This document shows, piece after piece, positions 41,546-54,007 of a stretch of DNA of 64,000 nucleotides (within the stretch, counting starts at the first letter, position 1; each line of letters starts with the position of its first letter). Under the pieces are notes generated by a model, which ran no database searches, was not told where the DNA came from, and saw nothing but the letters and a program-made list of their open reading frames with translations. The stretch is from Streptomyces abyssalis (lineage in GTDB: Bacteria > Actinomycetota > Actinomycetes > Streptomycetales > Streptomycetaceae), in assembly GCF_001751365.1 (NCBI RefSeq), contig NZ_LJGT01000036.1, forward strand, positions 124,001-188,000. Reading direction: 5' to 3'. The position numbers and the translations under genes were made by a program.

Positions 41546-43735
41546 TCAGCCGATGTCCGGCGGGTCCACCCGGATCTGCACCGGCGTCCCCTCACGCCGC
41601 GTCAGCCGTGCCACATGCGCCGTCTTCAGCGCCGACGCCAGTGCCGCACCCGACCCCTGAGGCACCCGCACCAGAGCGCGCACCCACTCCTCCCCCGCCG
41701 GCGGGTCGCCCGGGCGCCGGGGCCTGCCCTGCTGGATCACCGGAACGGGCACCGGCCCCAGCACCTCCGCGTCTCCGGGCAGCCGTGCCTGCGCGAGCAG
41801 CCCGGCCACGGCCTCGGCCCGCCCGCTGACCGCCGCCATCCGGGAGACCGGCGGGAAGCCCAGCTCCGCGCGTTCGGCGAGCTCGCGCACCGCGAAGCCC
41901 GCGGGGTCCCAGCGCACCAGCGCCTGAACGGGGCGCAGCGTGGGCTCCGCGACGATCAGCACCGTGCCGTCCCCGTCCTCGCCCCCTGCCCGGCTGCCGT
42001 CCTCGCCCTCGCTGCCCTCGCCGCCGCCTCCCGGCCGTACGAGCGCGGCCGCCGAGAGCCACCGGCGCAGCGCCTCCTCGCCTGCCCGCAGATCGGGGCG
42101 GCCCAGCAGCGCCCACGCGTCCAGCAGCACCGCCGCCGCATAGCCGGGGCCTTCCGCGACGGGCTCCGCACCGGGCGTGGAGACGATGATCGCCGGAGAG
42201 CCGGGGACGGTCTCCAGCACATGGTCACGCCCCGAGGTGCGGACCGGCACCTGGGGAAACGCCCGCCCGAGCTCCTCTGCGGTGCGGCGCGCTCCGAACA
42301 CCTGACCGCGCAGCCGCGCGCCACCGCACTGTGAGCAGTGCCAGCCCGGCGACTCGCGGGCGCACCAGCCGCAGCGCAGCGCACCGTTCGCCTCAAGCGC
42401 CTCCAGCGGCCCCGAGCAGTGGGCGCAGCGGGCCGGGGCCCGGCACCGCTCGCAGGCCAGCCGCGGTACATAACCCCGCCGCGGGACCTGCACCAGGACG
42501 GGGCCGCGCCGCAGGGCGTCCCGGGCGGTGTTCCAGGCGAGGCTGGGAAGCCGCGCCGTGCGGGCCGCCGGATCACGTGCCTCGTCGTACTCGCCGACCG
42601 TACGGATCAGCGGCGCCGTCCTCCGCAGCGTCTCCCGGGCGGCCTCCAGCGGCCGGGCCCATCCCGACTCGACGAGCTGCGCGCCCTCGACCGTGCAGCT
42701 GTGCCCGCCGAGCAGGAAGCCCGCACCTTCCGTGACGGCCCGCTGGAGCAGCACTTCACGGGCGTGCGGCTGGGGCGCGTGGTCGTCGCTGTGCGCCGCG
42801 TCCCCGTCGTCCCAGAGGACTGCCAGACCGAGATCGTGCACGGGCGCGAACATCGCCGCCCGCGTGCCCACCACCGCGCGCACCGATCCGCGGTTGACGG
42901 CGAGCCAGCGCCCGTAGCGCTGCTCGGGGCCGGACTCGGCGGTCAGCAGCACATGCCGCCCCGAGCCGAGCAGCGAGGTGAGCGCGGCGTCGACGCGTTG
43001 CGCGGCCCGCCCGTCGGGCAGCACCGCCAGCGCGCCCCTGCCCGAGGCGAGCGCCGCGGCGACGGCACGCGCCAGCTCCTCCGGCCACTGCGGACCGGGC
43101 AGCGCCGTCCACACGGCCCGAGGTGTGCCGCCCTCGGCCAGGGCGCTGAGATATCCGGGCCCTTCCACATACCTCTCCCAGCTCCCCGGTGCAGGCGGTC
43201 CGGGCGGAGGCTGCGCATCCGGTGACGTGCGCTTCTCGGCACGGGCCATGCGCGGAGGCACCGCCAGCTGCACGACGTCCGCGAGCGATCCGGCGTACCG
43301 GTCGGCGACGGCGCGGCACAGCCTCAGCAGCGGCCGCGTGAGCACACGCTCCGGTGAGAGCACCTGCGCGATGGGAGCGAGCGCACCGGAGTAGTCGCTG
43401 CGCGCGGCCCGCTCCACGATGAACCCGTTGATCAGCCGGCCGCCCTCGCGGCGCCCCTCCTTCTCCCCCGCACCGAAGCGCACCCGCACCCGCACGCCGG
43501 GCTGCGCCTCCTCGTCCATCGCGGCGGGCACCGCGTAGTCGAAGTACCGGTCGAGATGTACGAGCCCTTTGTCCACCAGCACCCGCGCCACGGGCAGTTC
43601 ACCGGCGAGCGCAGCCCCGCGCCACGTCCGGGGCTTCGCCTTGGGCGGCTTGCGCCTGCGCACGGTCTCCCTCAGCAGCGCAAGCTGCTCCGGCACCTCA
43701 CCGGAGGACTCCCGCTGCCCGTCACCGCTGCTCAC
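41546..43735 (-). CDS. priA: PriA-like primosomal protein N', helicase motifs degenerate
   Basis: 729 residues from a GTG. The N-terminal 3'-DNA-binding domain (ARVLVDKGLVHLDRYFDYAVP, GVRVRVRFG) and the zinc-site cysteines (CERC, CAHC, CGWC, CSQC at about 425-470) are clear. The Walker A loop expected near 195-205 is absent (ALPGPQWPEEL instead of a G-x4-GKT/S loop) and the DEAH box reads DDGD. The protein is therefore not expected to be an ATP-driven helicase. This degeneration is known for actinobacterial PriA and points to a structural role in replication restart. The upstream neighbour is metK on the same strand. Confidence 0.92.
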   Translation of the reverse strand: MSSGDGQRESSGEVPEQLALLRETVRRRKPPKAKPRTWRGAALAGELPVARVLVDKGLVHLDRYFDYAVPAAMDEEAQPGVRVRVRFGAGEKEGRREGGRLINGFIVERAARSDYSGALAPIAQVLSPERVLTRPLLRLCRAVADRYAGSLADVVQLAVPPRMARAEKRTSPDAQPPPGPPAPGSWERYVEGPGYLSALAEGGTPRAVWTALPGPQWPEELARAVAAALASGRGALAVLPDGRAAQRVDAALTSLLGSGRHVLLTAESGPEQRYGRWLAVNRGSVRAVVGTRAAMFAPVHDLGLAVLWDDGDAAHSDDHAPQPHAREVLLQRAVTEGAGFLLGGHSCTVEGAQLVESGWARPLEAARETLRRTAPLIRTVGEYDEARDPAARTARLPSLAWNTARDALRRGPVLVQVPRRGYVPRLACERCRAPARCAHCSGPLEALEANGALRCGWCARESPGWHCSQCGGARLRGQVFGARRTAEELGRAFPQVPVRTSGRDHVLETVPGSPAIIVSTPGAEPVAEGPGYAAAVLLDAWALLGRPDLRAGEEALRRWLSAAALVRPGGGGEGSEGEDGSRAGGEDGDGTVLIVAEPTLRPVQALVRWDPAGFAVRELAERAELGFPPVSRMAAVSGRAEAVAGLLAQARLPGDAEVLGPVPVPVIQQGRPRRPGDPPAGEEWVRALVRVPQGSGAALASALKTAHVARLTRREGTPVQIRVDPPDIG

Positions 43736-43810
43736 AGCGTTCAGTCATAGCAGACGGCTCGGACATGACGACCGGGTGGCAGCCCGCCCCGGCGGCCCGG
43801 GACACGACGA

Positions 43811-43842
43811 GGCCCGGCCACCCCAGGAGGGGCGGCCGGGCC
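43811..43842. terminator. Hairpin after metK
   Basis: A 14-bp stem with one mismatch (GGCCCGGCCACCCC, loop AGGA, GGGGCGGCCGGGCC) lies 36 bases past the metK stop and before priA. No T run; probable intrinsic terminator of the Streptomyces type. Confidence 0.6.
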
Positions 43843-43877
43843 CGTGAGTCCGTGCGCCGCGGCGCGTGGTGCCGGTG

Positions 43878-45089
43878 TTACAGCCCGGCGGCCTTGCGCA
43901 GCGCGTCCACGCGGTCGGTGCGCTCCCAGGTGAAGTCCGGGAGCTCACGGCCGAAGTGGCCGTACGCAGCGGTCTGCGCATAGATCGGACGGAGCAGATC
44001 CAGGTCGCGGATGATCGCGGCCGGACGCAGGTCGAAGACCTCGCTGATCGCCTGCTCGATCTTCTCCGTGTCGATGGCGGCGGTGCCGAAGGTCTCGACG
44101 AAGACGCCCACCGGCTCCGCCTTGCCGATCGCGTAGGCGACCTGGACCTCACAGCGGGTGGCGAGCTCCGCAGCGACCACGTTCTTCGCGACCCAGCGCA
44201 TCGCGTACGCCGCCGACCGGTCGACCTTGGAGGGGTCCTTGCCGGAGAAGGCGCCGCCGCCGTGGCGGGCGTAGCCGCCGTACGTGTCGACGATGATCTT
44301 TCGGCCGGTCAGGCCGGCGTCGCCCATCGGGCCGCCGATCTCGAAGCGGCCGGTGGGGTTGACGAGCAGCCGGTAGCCGCTGGTGTCCAGCTTCACGCCG
44401 TCCTCGTCGACGAGGCGCTTCAGCTCCGGCTCCACGACGTACTCGCGGATGTCGGGGGCGAGCAGCGAGTCGAGGTCGATGTCCGCGGCGTGCTGCGAGG
44501 AGACGACGACGGTGTCGAGACGGACGGCCTTGTCGCCCTCGTACTCGATGGTGACCTGCGTTTTGCCGTCGGGGCGCAGGTAGGGAATGGTGCCGTTCTT
44601 GCGCACCTCGGAGAGGCGCTCGGAGAGCCGCTGGGCCAGCTGGATGGGCAGCGGCATGTACTCGGCGGTCTCGTCGCAGGCGTAGCCGAACATCAGGCCC
44701 TGGTCGCCCGCGCCCTGCTTGTCGAGTTCGTCCTCGTCGCCCTCGACCCGGTTCTCGTACGCGGTGTCGACGCCCTGCGCGATGTCCGGGGACTGCGCGC
44801 CGATGGACTCCGAGACGCCGCAGGAGGCACCGTCGAAGCCCTTCTTCGAGGAGTCGTAGCCGATGTCAAGGATCTTGTTGCGCACCAGCGAAGAGATCGG
44901 CGCGTAGGCCTTGGTGGTCACTTCACCGGCGACGTGCACCAGGCCGGTGGTGATCAGAGTCTCGACGGCGACCCGCGAGTGCGGGTCCTCCTTGAGCAGC
45001 GCGTCGAGGATGGTGTCGCTGATCTGGTCAGCAATCTTGTCAGGATGACCCTCGGTCACGGATTCCGAGGTGAACAGACGGCGGGACAC
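43878..45089 (-). CDS. metK: S-adenosylmethionine synthetase
   Basis: 403 residues from a GTG with AGGGAG 4-5 bases upstream. All signatures are present: [31 protein letters not shown], the [19 protein letters not shown]-loop-like motif and the C-terminal FGREL..WE. It makes SAM from methionine and ATP. The leader (45090-45403) has two mutually exclusive hairpins. Confidence 0.97.
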   Translation of the reverse strand: MSRRLFTSESVTEGHPDKIADQISDTILDALLKEDPHSRVAVETLITTGLVHVAGEVTTKAYAPISSLVRNKILDIGYDSSKKGFDGASCGVSESIGAQSPDIAQGVDTAYENRVEGDEDELDKQGAGDQGLMFGYACDETAEYMPLPIQLAQRLSERLSEVRKNGTIPYLRPDGKTQVTIEYEGDKAVRLDTVVVSSQHAADIDLDSLLAPDIREYVVEPELKRLVDEDGVKLDTSGYRLLVNPTGRFEIGGPMGDAGLTGRKIIVDTYGGYARHGGGAFSGKDPSKVDRSAAYAMRWVAKNVVAAELATRCEVQVAYAIGKAEPVGVFVETFGTAAIDTEKIEQAISEVFDLRPAAIIRDLDLLRPIYAQTAAYGHFGRELPDFTWERTDRVDALRKAAGL

Positions 45090-45403
45090 ATCGCTCCCTG
45101 GGGTTGCAGCGGCTGCTGGCTATTCATGGGCGGACCGGTCGGGGGCTGCGCGTCAAGCACTGACTCGATCAGTGATACGAGTCGGGGCCCAAGCACGGTC
45201 CGCCGCCAGTTTATCCATCTACGGCCGCATCCAATCACGTCGTCTCGAACTTCGATACCACGGTGACCTGCGTAACCCTGTCCCGAGCGGACCCCGAGGC
45301 GCTCTTGACGCGTTCGCGGACGAGCGTCCACTTCGTGACATACCACACAAGCCGGACTCCCCGGAACCCTTGGTTCCGCCCTGCTGCCGGGCCCGTGTCC
45401 GGA
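45090..45403 (-). promoter_or_regulatory. metK leader region with alternative hairpins
   Basis: 314 bases without a gene. CACTGA (45158-45163) can pair with TCAGTG (45169-45174), or GACTCG (45162-45167) with CGAGTC (45178-45183); the two stems share bases and exclude each other. I could not match any known SAM riboswitch core, so regulation is a suggestion only. TTATCC on the forward strand at 45212-45217 (GGATAA on the coding strand) is a possible -10 area. Confidence 0.35.
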
Positions 45404-46627
45404 TCAGGGAAAACGCAGCGCGACCAGGTCCCAAACCGTATCGGACAGCTCTTCCTTGGGGCCGTACGGGACCGGGGTCTCGCTTCCGTCCGCGGCCAGC
45501 ACCACGGCCTCGCTCTCCTCCGCTCCGAAAGTCTTCCGCTCCCCCACCTCGTTCACCACGAGCAGATCGCAGCGCTTGCGCGCGAGCTTGGCGCGGCCGT
45601 TGGCGAGGACGTCGTCGGTCTCGGCCGCGAAGCCGACCACGATCTGTCCGGCGCGCGGGCGGTCGGTGGACAGTTCGGCGAGGATGTCCGGGTTGCGGAC
45701 GAGGGCGACGGGGTCGGGGTCGACGCCGCTGCGCTTCTTGATCTTGCCCGAGGCGTACACGGCGGGCCGGAAGTCCGCGACGGCGGCCGCCATCACGACG
45801 GCGTCGGCGTCGGCGGCGGCCTTGATGACCGCCTCGCGCAGCTGCACGGCTGTCTCCACGGGCACCACGTCGACGCCCGCGGGAGCCGGCAGCACGCTGT
45901 TCGCCGCGACCAGGGTGACGCGCGCTCCGCGGGCGGCAGCCGTACGGGCCAGCGCGTAGCCCTGTTTCCCCGACGAACGGTTGCCCAGGTAACGGACCGG
46001 GTCGAGCGGTTCGCGCGTACCGCCCGCGCTGATCACCACGTGACGCCCGACGAGGTCGGCGGGCACCTCCGCGCTCGCCCGGCTCAGCACGCGCCGGCAC
46101 AGCTCGAAGATCCTCTCGGGGTCCGGGAGACGCCCCTTGCCCGTGTCGGCCCCCGTCAGACGGCCGACGGCCGGCTCGACGACGAGGCAGCCGCGGCGGC
46201 GCAGCGTGGCGACGTTCTCCTGCGTGGCCGGGTGCTCCCACATCTCGGTGTGCATGGCGGGCGCGAAGATCACCGGACATCGCGCGGTGAGGAGCGTATT
46301 CGTCAGCAGGTCGTCCGCGAGGCCGTGTGCCGCCTTGGCGAGGACGTCGGCAGTCGCGGGGGCGACCACGACCAGGTCGGCGCTCTGCCCGATCCGTACG
46401 TGCGGGACCTCGTGGACCGAATCCCACACGTCCGTCGCCACGGGGTGGCCGGACAGCGCCGCGAACGTGGCTTCGCCGACGAAGCGCAGCGCCGACGCCG
46501 TCGGCACCACCCGCGTCTCGTGGCCGCTCTCCGTCAGGTGCCGCAGCAGCTCACACGCCTTGTAGGCGGCGATGCCTCCGGTGACTCCCAGAACGACCCT
46601 GGACCGCTCCTGCTGGCGCTGCTCCAT
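45404..46627 (-). CDS. coaBC: Bifunctional CoA biosynthesis enzyme (PPC synthetase/decarboxylase)
   Basis: 407 residues from ATG 46627; the longer frame adds a Cys/Arg-rich tail without homology. The N-half is the flavoprotein decarboxylase CoaC (VVLGVTGGIAAYKACELLRHL, APATADVLAKAAHGLADDLL, PAMHTEMWEHPATQENVA). The C-half is CoaB (HVVISAGGTREPLDPVRYLGNRSSGKQG, AAVADFRP, KIKK, ...NPDILAEL). It forms 4'-phosphopantetheine from phosphopantothenate and cysteine in two steps. Confidence 0.96.
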   Translation of the reverse strand: MEQRQQERSRVVLGVTGGIAAYKACELLRHLTESGHETRVVPTASALRFVGEATFAALSGHPVATDVWDSVHEVPHVRIGQSADLVVVAPATADVLAKAAHGLADDLLTNTLLTARCPVIFAPAMHTEMWEHPATQENVATLRRRGCLVVEPAVGRLTGADTGKGRLPDPERIFELCRRVLSRASAEVPADLVGRHVVISAGGTREPLDPVRYLGNRSSGKQGYALARTAAARGARVTLVAANSVLPAPAGVDVVPVETAVQLREAVIKAAADADAVVMAAAVADFRPAVYASGKIKKRSGVDPDPVALVRNPDILAELSTDRPRAGQIVVGFAAETDDVLANGRAKLARKRCDLLVVNEVGERKTFGAEESEAVVLAADGSETPVPYGPKEELSDTVWDLVALRFP

Positions 46628-46710
46628 CGCTCGCCTCTCCCCACGAGAGCCCGTCTGTCCGGGCCGGCCTGCACTGCATCTGCGTTTCCGCTTTCCCGCA
46701 CATGACACAC

Positions 46711-46743
46711 CACGGGCCCGGCAGCCGCGCTGCCGGGCCCGTG
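46711..46743. terminator. Hairpin after rpoZ
   Basis: Perfect 15-bp stem CACGGGCCCGGCAGC / GCTGCCGGGCCCGTG with a 3-base loop, 35 bases downstream of the rpoZ stop and upstream of coaBC. Likely terminator or transcript-stabilising hairpin. Confidence 0.7.
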
Positions 46744-46778
46744 TGAAGCCTGATGTCCCGCGTGCTCGCCGGGAGCCG

Positions 46779-47054
46779 CTACTGCGTGACCGGCACGTCG
46801 ACGGCCTCGGAGGTCAGCAGCCCCGCGTTGATCTCGCGGAGAGCGATCGAGAGCGGCTTCTCGTGGACGTGGGTGTCCACCAGGGGGCCCACGTACTCGA
46901 GGAGGCCCTCACCGAGCTGCGAGTAGTACGCGTTGATCTGCCGCGCGCGCTTGGCCGCGTAGATCACCAGGCTGTACTTCGAGTCGGTGGCTTCGAGCAG
47001 CTCATCAATCGGCGGGTTGATGATGCCCTCGGGCGTGGAGATGGAAGAGGACAC
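46779..47054 (-). CDS. rpoZ: RNA polymerase omega subunit
   Basis: 91 residues from a GTG ([26 protein letters not shown] by homology), with GGAAGG upstream. [25 protein letters not shown] is the omega core. It stabilises RNA polymerase. The gene follows gmk by 45 bases, in the usual gmk-rpoZ-coaBC order. Confidence 0.95.
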   Translation of the reverse strand: MSSSISTPEGIINPPIDELLEATDSKYSLVIYAAKRARQINAYYSQLGEGLLEYVGPLVDTHVHEKPLSIALREINAGLLTSEAVDVPVTQ

Positions 47055-47099
47055 GCTCTGCCTTCCGGAGGGTGTGTGAAGGTGGAAAAAGATCAAGAA

Positions 47100-47696
47100 T
47101 CAAGCGATCCGCATCAAGGCTAGCAGCTCGGCACTGACGTCCTCGACGGAGGTATTGACAAGGGTGACATCGAACTCTTCTTCTGCCGCCAGCTCGGTGC
47201 GGGCGACGGCGAGGCGGCGCTCGATCACCTCGGGCGCCTCGGTGCCCCGGCCGGTCAGGCGGCGTACGAGCTCATCCCAGCTGGGGGGCGCGAGGAAGAC
47301 GAGCCGGGCCGAGGGCATCGCCTGCTGCACCAGCCGCGCGCCCTGGAGATCGATCTCGAGCAGGACGGGCTCGCCCCGCTCGAGATGCTCCAGTACGGCG
47401 CCGCGCGGGGTCCCGTAGCGGTTCCCCGCGAATTCCGCCCACTCCAGCAGCTCGCCGTTGGCGACCAGCTTGTCGAACTTCTCGTCGTCCACGAAGAAGT
47501 AGTGCACACCGTGCACCTCGCCGGGCCGCGGTCTGCGCGTGGTCGCGGAGACGGACAGCCAGACCTCGGGGTGGGCCTTGCGCAGATGCGCGACGACCGT
47601 GCTCTTGCCGACGCCCGAAGGGCCGGAGAGCACGGTCAGCCGCGGCGTGCCGGCGGGAGGTTCGGGGGTGGCCCCCCGGGGTGCTGCTGTACTCAT
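47100..47696 (-). CDS. gmk: Guanylate kinase
   Basis: 198 residues from ATG 47696. P-loop [15 protein letters not shown]-site residues in [19 protein letters not shown] and [13 protein letters not shown], and the lid region [14 protein letters not shown] are present. It phosphorylates GMP to GDP. A longer start (47741) would add residues poor in homology. Confidence 0.97.
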   Translation of the reverse strand: MSTAAPRGATPEPPAGTPRLTVLSGPSGVGKSTVVAHLRKAHPEVWLSVSATTRRPRPGEVHGVHYFFVDDEKFDKLVANGELLEWAEFAGNRYGTPRGAVLEHLERGEPVLLEIDLQGARLVQQAMPSARLVFLAPPSWDELVRRLTGRGTEAPEVIERRLAVARTELAAEEEFDVTLVNTSVEDVSAELLALMRIA

Positions 47697-47777
47697 GCAG
47701 CGATTATCCCGGTTTTCGGCGGTGCCTTGCCACCACGGCACCGCAGGCCGCAGCCCGCGGTGCCGTGCAGTGCGAGG

Positions 47778-48101
47778 TCAGGCGGACGCACCGCCGAACT
47801 CCCGCTCCAGAGCGGCGATCTGGTTGGAGCCGAGGCCGCGTACACGGCGGCTCTCGGAGATCCCGAGACGCTCCATGATCTGCTTGGCGCGGACCTTGCC
47901 GACGCCCGGCAGACTCTCCAGGAGAGCGCTGACCTTCATCTTGCCGATGACGTCGTTCTCCTGGCCCTGTTTGATCACATCGTGAAGGGTCGCGCCGGAG
48001 TGCTTAAGCCGGTTCTTGACCTCGGCGCGCTCCCGGCGAGCCGCGGCGGCCTTTTCGAGCGCGGCTGCGCGCTGTTCAGGGGTAAGGGGCGGAAGAGCCA
48101 C
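47778..48101 (-). CDS. mihF: Actinobacterial integration host factor (mIHF/sIHF type)
   Basis: 107 residues from a GTG. LPPLTPEQRAAALEKAAAARRERAEVKNRLKHSGATL is the typical arginine-rich N-helix, and SALLESLPGVGKVRAKQIMERLGISESRRVRGLG is the helix-two-turn-helix DNA-binding module. This small nucleoid protein bends DNA and in Streptomyces affects development and antibiotic production. It is unrelated in sequence to E. coli IHF. It sits between pyrF and gmk, the conserved place. Confidence 0.95.
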   Translation of the reverse strand: MALPPLTPEQRAAALEKAAAARRERAEVKNRLKHSGATLHDVIKQGQENDVIGKMKVSALLESLPGVGKVRAKQIMERLGISESRRVRGLGSNQIAALEREFGGASA

Positions 48102-48530
48102 GCCTACGTCACCTCAGTTAGAACTGTCGGAAATGGATTCGGTGAGGAACCTCGCAGCCCCGCATGGGCGGAGCCGACGAGCAACGCGCCTGTTCACGCT
48201 GCTCCCGACGGAGACTAGCGGGCGACAGCGCCTGAGTCAGCGAGAACTGCGGAAAAGTCCTGGTCAGACTCCAGCCGATCGGTACATACAGGGACAAAAC
48301 AACCCAGTTTTTTGCCCAACTGCGCGTTTTTTCACGGGCGTCGGCCTTCGGATACCGCATTGCCGCAGGTATGGCGCGGGTGCGGGGCGGCGGCAGAAGC
48401 GGTGTTGTGAAGGGGCGCCGGGGGCGGGTGACGGCCGCATCAGTCGAGCGGTTCACACCGTTGTGTGCAGATCTGCATGGTTCGTGCAGCTACATACAGC
48501 TACGTACGGACGCGTACCGCCCGTGCGGCT
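48102..48530. promoter_or_regulatory. Intergenic region between pyrF and mihF
   Basis: 429 bases without a convincing gene. It contains the most A/T-rich spot of the neighbourhood (48290-48335, with two T6 runs on the forward strand), a perfect 12-bp palindrome TGCAGATCTGCA (about 48465-48480) and CAGCTACATACAGCTACGTAC-like repeats beside it. The mihF promoter must lie here; exact boxes are uncertain. Confidence 0.45.
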
Positions 48531-49436
48531 TCACGCGACCGTCTCGGCCATCAGACCTGCTTCGCGGGCTGCCGCCTCGCGCAGCGCCGCGGGCGACGGC
48601 CCATGCCGCAGCACCCCCCTGCTGATGCTCGGCAGGACGTTGCCCACGGCCGGGCCGAAGACACCCGGCAGATCGCCGGCGGTGGCGCCCTGCGCCCCGA
48701 TACCCGGGGCGAGCAGCGCGCCGCCCATGTCGAGATCGACGCCCAGTTCGTTCAGCGTGCCGCCGAGCGTCGCTCCGACGACCGCGCCGAAGGAGCCGAG
48801 CGGGGCTTCGCCGGCGTTCTCCGCCGCGAGGTGTCGCAGCACGGTGGCCGCGACGGTGCGGCCGCCGCCCCGTACGGCGTGCTGCACCTCGGCGCCCTCC
48901 GGGTTGGAGGTCAGAGCGAGCACGAAGAGCCCGCATCCCGCCGCGCGGGCACGGTCGAGCGCCGGACGCAGCGACCCGAAGCCCAGATAGGGGCTGACGG
49001 TGAGCGCGTCCGAGAAGAGAGGGGAGGACGGGTCGAGGTAGGCGTCGGCGTAGGCGGCCATGGTCGATCCGATGTCACCGCGCTTGGCGTCCATGACGAC
49101 CAGCGCCCCGGCGTCCCGGGATTCGGCGACGGCCCGTTCCAGGACGGCGACGCCGCGGGATCCGAACCGTTCGAAGAAGGCGGACTGGGGCTTGAGCACG
49201 GCGACCCGGTCCGCCAGCGCCTCCACGACGGTGCGCGTGAAGCGTTCGAGGCCGGCGATGTCGTCGCCGAGCCCCCAGTCGGCCAGCAGCGCGGCGTGCG
49301 GATCGATGCCGACGCAGAGCGGACCGCGCTCGTCCATGGCACGGCGCAGCCGGGCGCCGAACGGCTCCAGGCGGGCGGTGCTTCGCGGGTTCCTGGTGTT
49401 CTGGGTGTCCGTGGTGTCCGGGTCCGCCGGGCTCAT
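48531..49436 (-). CDS. pyrF: Orotidine 5'-phosphate decarboxylase
   Basis: 301 residues; ATG overlaps the pyrD stop (ATGA). LCVGIDPH, VLKPQSAFFERFG, VVMDAKRGDIGSTM (catalytic Asp-x-Lys-x4-Asp) and TVSPYLGFGSL are characteristic of the long-type PyrF of actinobacteria. It makes UMP from OMP, the last step of the pathway encoded here. Confidence 0.96.
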   Translation of the reverse strand: MSPADPDTTDTQNTRNPRSTARLEPFGARLRRAMDERGPLCVGIDPHAALLADWGLGDDIAGLERFTRTVVEALADRVAVLKPQSAFFERFGSRGVAVLERAVAESRDAGALVVMDAKRGDIGSTMAAYADAYLDPSSPLFSDALTVSPYLGFGSLRPALDRARAAGCGLFVLALTSNPEGAEVQHAVRGGGRTVAATVLRHLAAENAGEAPLGSFGAVVGATLGGTLNELGVDLDMGGALLAPGIGAQGATAGDLPGVFGPAVGNVLPSISRGVLRHGPSPAALREAAAREAGLMAETVA

Positions 49437-50560
49437 GCGGCTTCGGCCTTCCTGTGTCCGGCGCCGACTGCCTCGGCGAGAGTGTCGTAGGGGCTCGCAG
49501 CGAGCCGCGCCGCCAGCCCTTCGTGCAGTTTCCGGGGCCAGCCGGGGCCCTCGTAGACGAAGGCGCTGTAGCCCTGTACGAGCGTGGCACCTGCGAGGAT
49601 GCGCTGCCACACGTCCTCGGCGGTGGTGACCCCGCCGACGCCGACGAGGGTGACGCGGCCGCCGACCCGCGCGTACAGGCGGCGCAGCACCTCCAGCGAC
49701 CGGGCCTGGAGCGGAGCGCCGGAGAGGCCGCCGGTCTCCGCGGTGACCGAAGGGCCGGAGCTCAGGGCGAGGCCCTCACGGGCGACGGTGGTGTTCGTGG
49801 CGATGATGCCCTCGAGTCCGAGCTCGACGGCCAGGTCCGCGACGGCGTCGACGTCCTCGTCCGCCAGGTCCGGCGCGATCTTGACCAGCAGCGGCACGCG
49901 GCGTCCGGGGACGGCCTCGTCGGCGGCCTCCCGTACGGCGGCGAGCAGCGGGCGGAGGGACTCGGTGGCCTGGAGGGCGCGCAGACCGGGGGTGTTGGGC
50001 GAGGAGACGTTGACGACGAGGTAGTCGGCGTACGCGGCGAGCCGCCGGGTGGAGCTGACGTAGTCGCCCACGGCCTCCTCGTCGGACACCGCCTTCGTCC
50101 TGCCGATGTTGACGCCGACCACCGGCGAGCGGCGGGTGACGCCGCGGCGGCGTGTGCGGGCCGCGAGCCGGGCGGCGACCGCTGCCGACCCGTGGTTGTT
50201 GAACCCCATGCGGTTGATCAGGGCCCGGTCCGGCACGAGCCGGAAGAGCCGCTTGCGCGGATTGCCGGGCTGCGGCCGTCCGGTGACGGTGCCGACCTCG
50301 ACGTGGTCGAAGCCCAGCACCGCCAGTCCGTCGACGCCCTCGGCGTTCTTGTCGAAGCCGGCGGCGAGCCCGAAGGGCCCCGGCATGCTGCGTCCCAGGG
50401 CGTGCACCCTCAGCTCCACGTGGCGTGGGGCGAAGCGGGCGGCGAGCAGACCGCGCACGACCGGCGTCCGTCCGGCGAGACGGATCAAGGCGAAGGCCAG
50501 CCGGTGGGCCCTCTCCGGGTCCATCCGCGCCAACACGGTCTTGAAGAGCAGGGAGTACAT
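49433..50560 (-). CDS. pyrD: Dihydroorotate dehydrogenase (quinone), class 2
   Basis: 375 residues. The N-terminal membrane-association helix ([28 protein letters not shown]) and the catalytic Ser in [16 protein letters not shown] mark the class 2, quinone-dependent enzyme. FMN-site motifs ([41 protein letters not shown]) are complete. It is coupled to pyrF. Confidence 0.96.
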   Translation of the reverse strand: MYSLLFKTVLARMDPERAHRLAFALIRLAGRTPVVRGLLAARFAPRHVELRVHALGRSMPGPFGLAAGFDKNAEGVDGLAVLGFDHVEVGTVTGRPQPGNPRKRLFRLVPDRALINRMGFNNHGSAAVAARLAARTRRRGVTRRSPVVGVNIGRTKAVSDEEAVGDYVSSTRRLAAYADYLVVNVSSPNTPGLRALQATESLRPLLAAVREAADEAVPGRRVPLLVKIAPDLADEDVDAVADLAVELGLEGIIATNTTVAREGLALSSGPSVTAETGGLSGAPLQARSLEVLRRLYARVGGRVTLVGVGGVTTAEDVWQRILAGATLVQGYSAFVYEGPGWPRKLHEGLAARLAASPYDTLAEAVGAGHRKAEAA

Positions 50561-50652
50561 GGCGGGCGTGCCTTCGTGTGCGTACGGGCGGTGGGGTCGG
50601 CGGGATCCGGGATCCGGAAGGACTCGGCGGCGGACGGGCGGTCCCGGCCGGG

Positions 50653-50690
50653 CCGTGCGGTCGCGTTGACCGCACGGTCCGGCCGGACCG
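50653..50690. terminator. Overlapping palindromes between carB and pyrD
   Basis: CCGTGCGGTC-GCGTT-GACCGCACGG (50653-50677) is followed and overlapped by the palindrome CGGTCCGGCCGGACCG (50675-50690), right after the carB stop. It may attenuate or process the transcript inside the pyr operon. Confidence 0.4.
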
Positions 50691-50692
50691 GT

Positions 50693-53999
<3,307 letters not shown>

Positions 54000-54007
<8 letters not shown>

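Noticed and set aside
45090..45403. Known SAM riboswitch upstream of metK
   Set aside because: No core consensus of SAM-I, II or IV type could be matched by eye; only alternative hairpins are seen.
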